A stretch of DNA of 5,269 bases from Gallionellaceae bacterium (GTDB lineage: Bacteria; Pseudomonadota; Gammaproteobacteria; Burkholderiales; Gallionellaceae): NCBI GenBank assembly GCA_947445045.1, contig CANFCA010000107.1, positions 1 through 5,269 on the forward strand, read 5' to 3'. Position 1 is the first letter of the stretch, and every line of letters starts with the position of its first letter. Both the position numbers and the translations under genes were made by a program. The notes under the pieces were generated by a model. That model saw only the letters and a list, made by a program, of their open reading frames with translations, made no database searches and had not been told where the DNA came from. This document shows positions 5,178 to 5,269 of this stretch, one piece after another.

Positions 5178-5269
5178 TTAAACGCCTTGCTTCAAACTGG
5201 CTGAAATGAAATCGTCGAGGTCGCCGTCCAGCACGCCTTGGGTGTTGCCAACTTCATAGTTGGTGCGCA
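5178..5269 (-). CDS. prfB: peptide chain release factor 2, C-terminal end
   Basis: The last 29 codons plus two bases of a gene entering from the right edge, ending in TAA at 5178-5180. It reads RTNYEVGNTQGVLDGDLDDF then ISASLKQGV. This matches the end of release factor 2, whose E. coli form ends [20 protein letters not shown] by memory. RF2 recognises UGA and UAA stop codons and releases the finished peptide from the ribosome. The conserved GGQ tip and the programmed-frameshift start lie outside the window. In many proteobacteria prfB is followed by lysS; here a restriction gene comes next, suggesting insertion or rearrangement at this point. No strong terminator follows the stop. Confidence 0.85.
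   Translation of the reverse strand, partial: RTNYEVGNTQGVLDGDLDDFISASLKQGV

Overview
The window most likely comes from a proteobacterium, probably a betaproteobacterium. The main basis is the C-terminus of peptide chain release factor 2 (prfB) at the right edge, supported by VapBC, hemerythrin and acyl-CoA dehydrogenase-like proteins of types common there. The exact taxon cannot be fixed from this sequence. Almost everything is on the minus strand; the hemerythrin gene is the only convincing plus-strand gene.

Left (1-1282, minus): a tight two-gene unit. An atypical acyl-CoA dehydrogenase-fold flavoprotein is followed 10 nt later by a PhnD-like substrate-binding-fold protein that starts without a signal peptide and runs off the window. 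The dehydrogenase lacks the catalytic glutamate at both positions used by the family, so it is probably not an ordinary beta-oxidation enzyme. A strong palindrome lies about 63 bp upstream of its start.

Middle left (1283-2113): an 831-base gene-poor stretch with a few palindromes, a possible rightward promoter, and short open frames that may be gene relics. One resembles the N-terminus of a glyoxalase/VOC protein.

Middle (2114-3325): a single-domain hemerythrin with one iron-ligand histidine replaced by tyrosine, convergent with a type II vapBC toxin-antitoxin pair. vapBC has a 4-nt overlap, a good Shine-Dalgarno, an extended -10 promoter and a probable operator.

Right (3326-5269, minus): a frameshifted gene relic, then an intact 459-codon reading frame, then prfB. 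The 459-codon protein is the most notable item. It keeps the N-terminal PD-(D/E)xK nuclease domain and helical linker of a fused type IIG restriction-modification enzyme, then jumps at about residue 363 into the C-terminal end of a target-recognition domain. The adenine methyltransferase domain that should lie between is absent. It looks like an in-frame internal deletion in a recently acquired or decaying defence locus next to prfB, with vapBC beside it.
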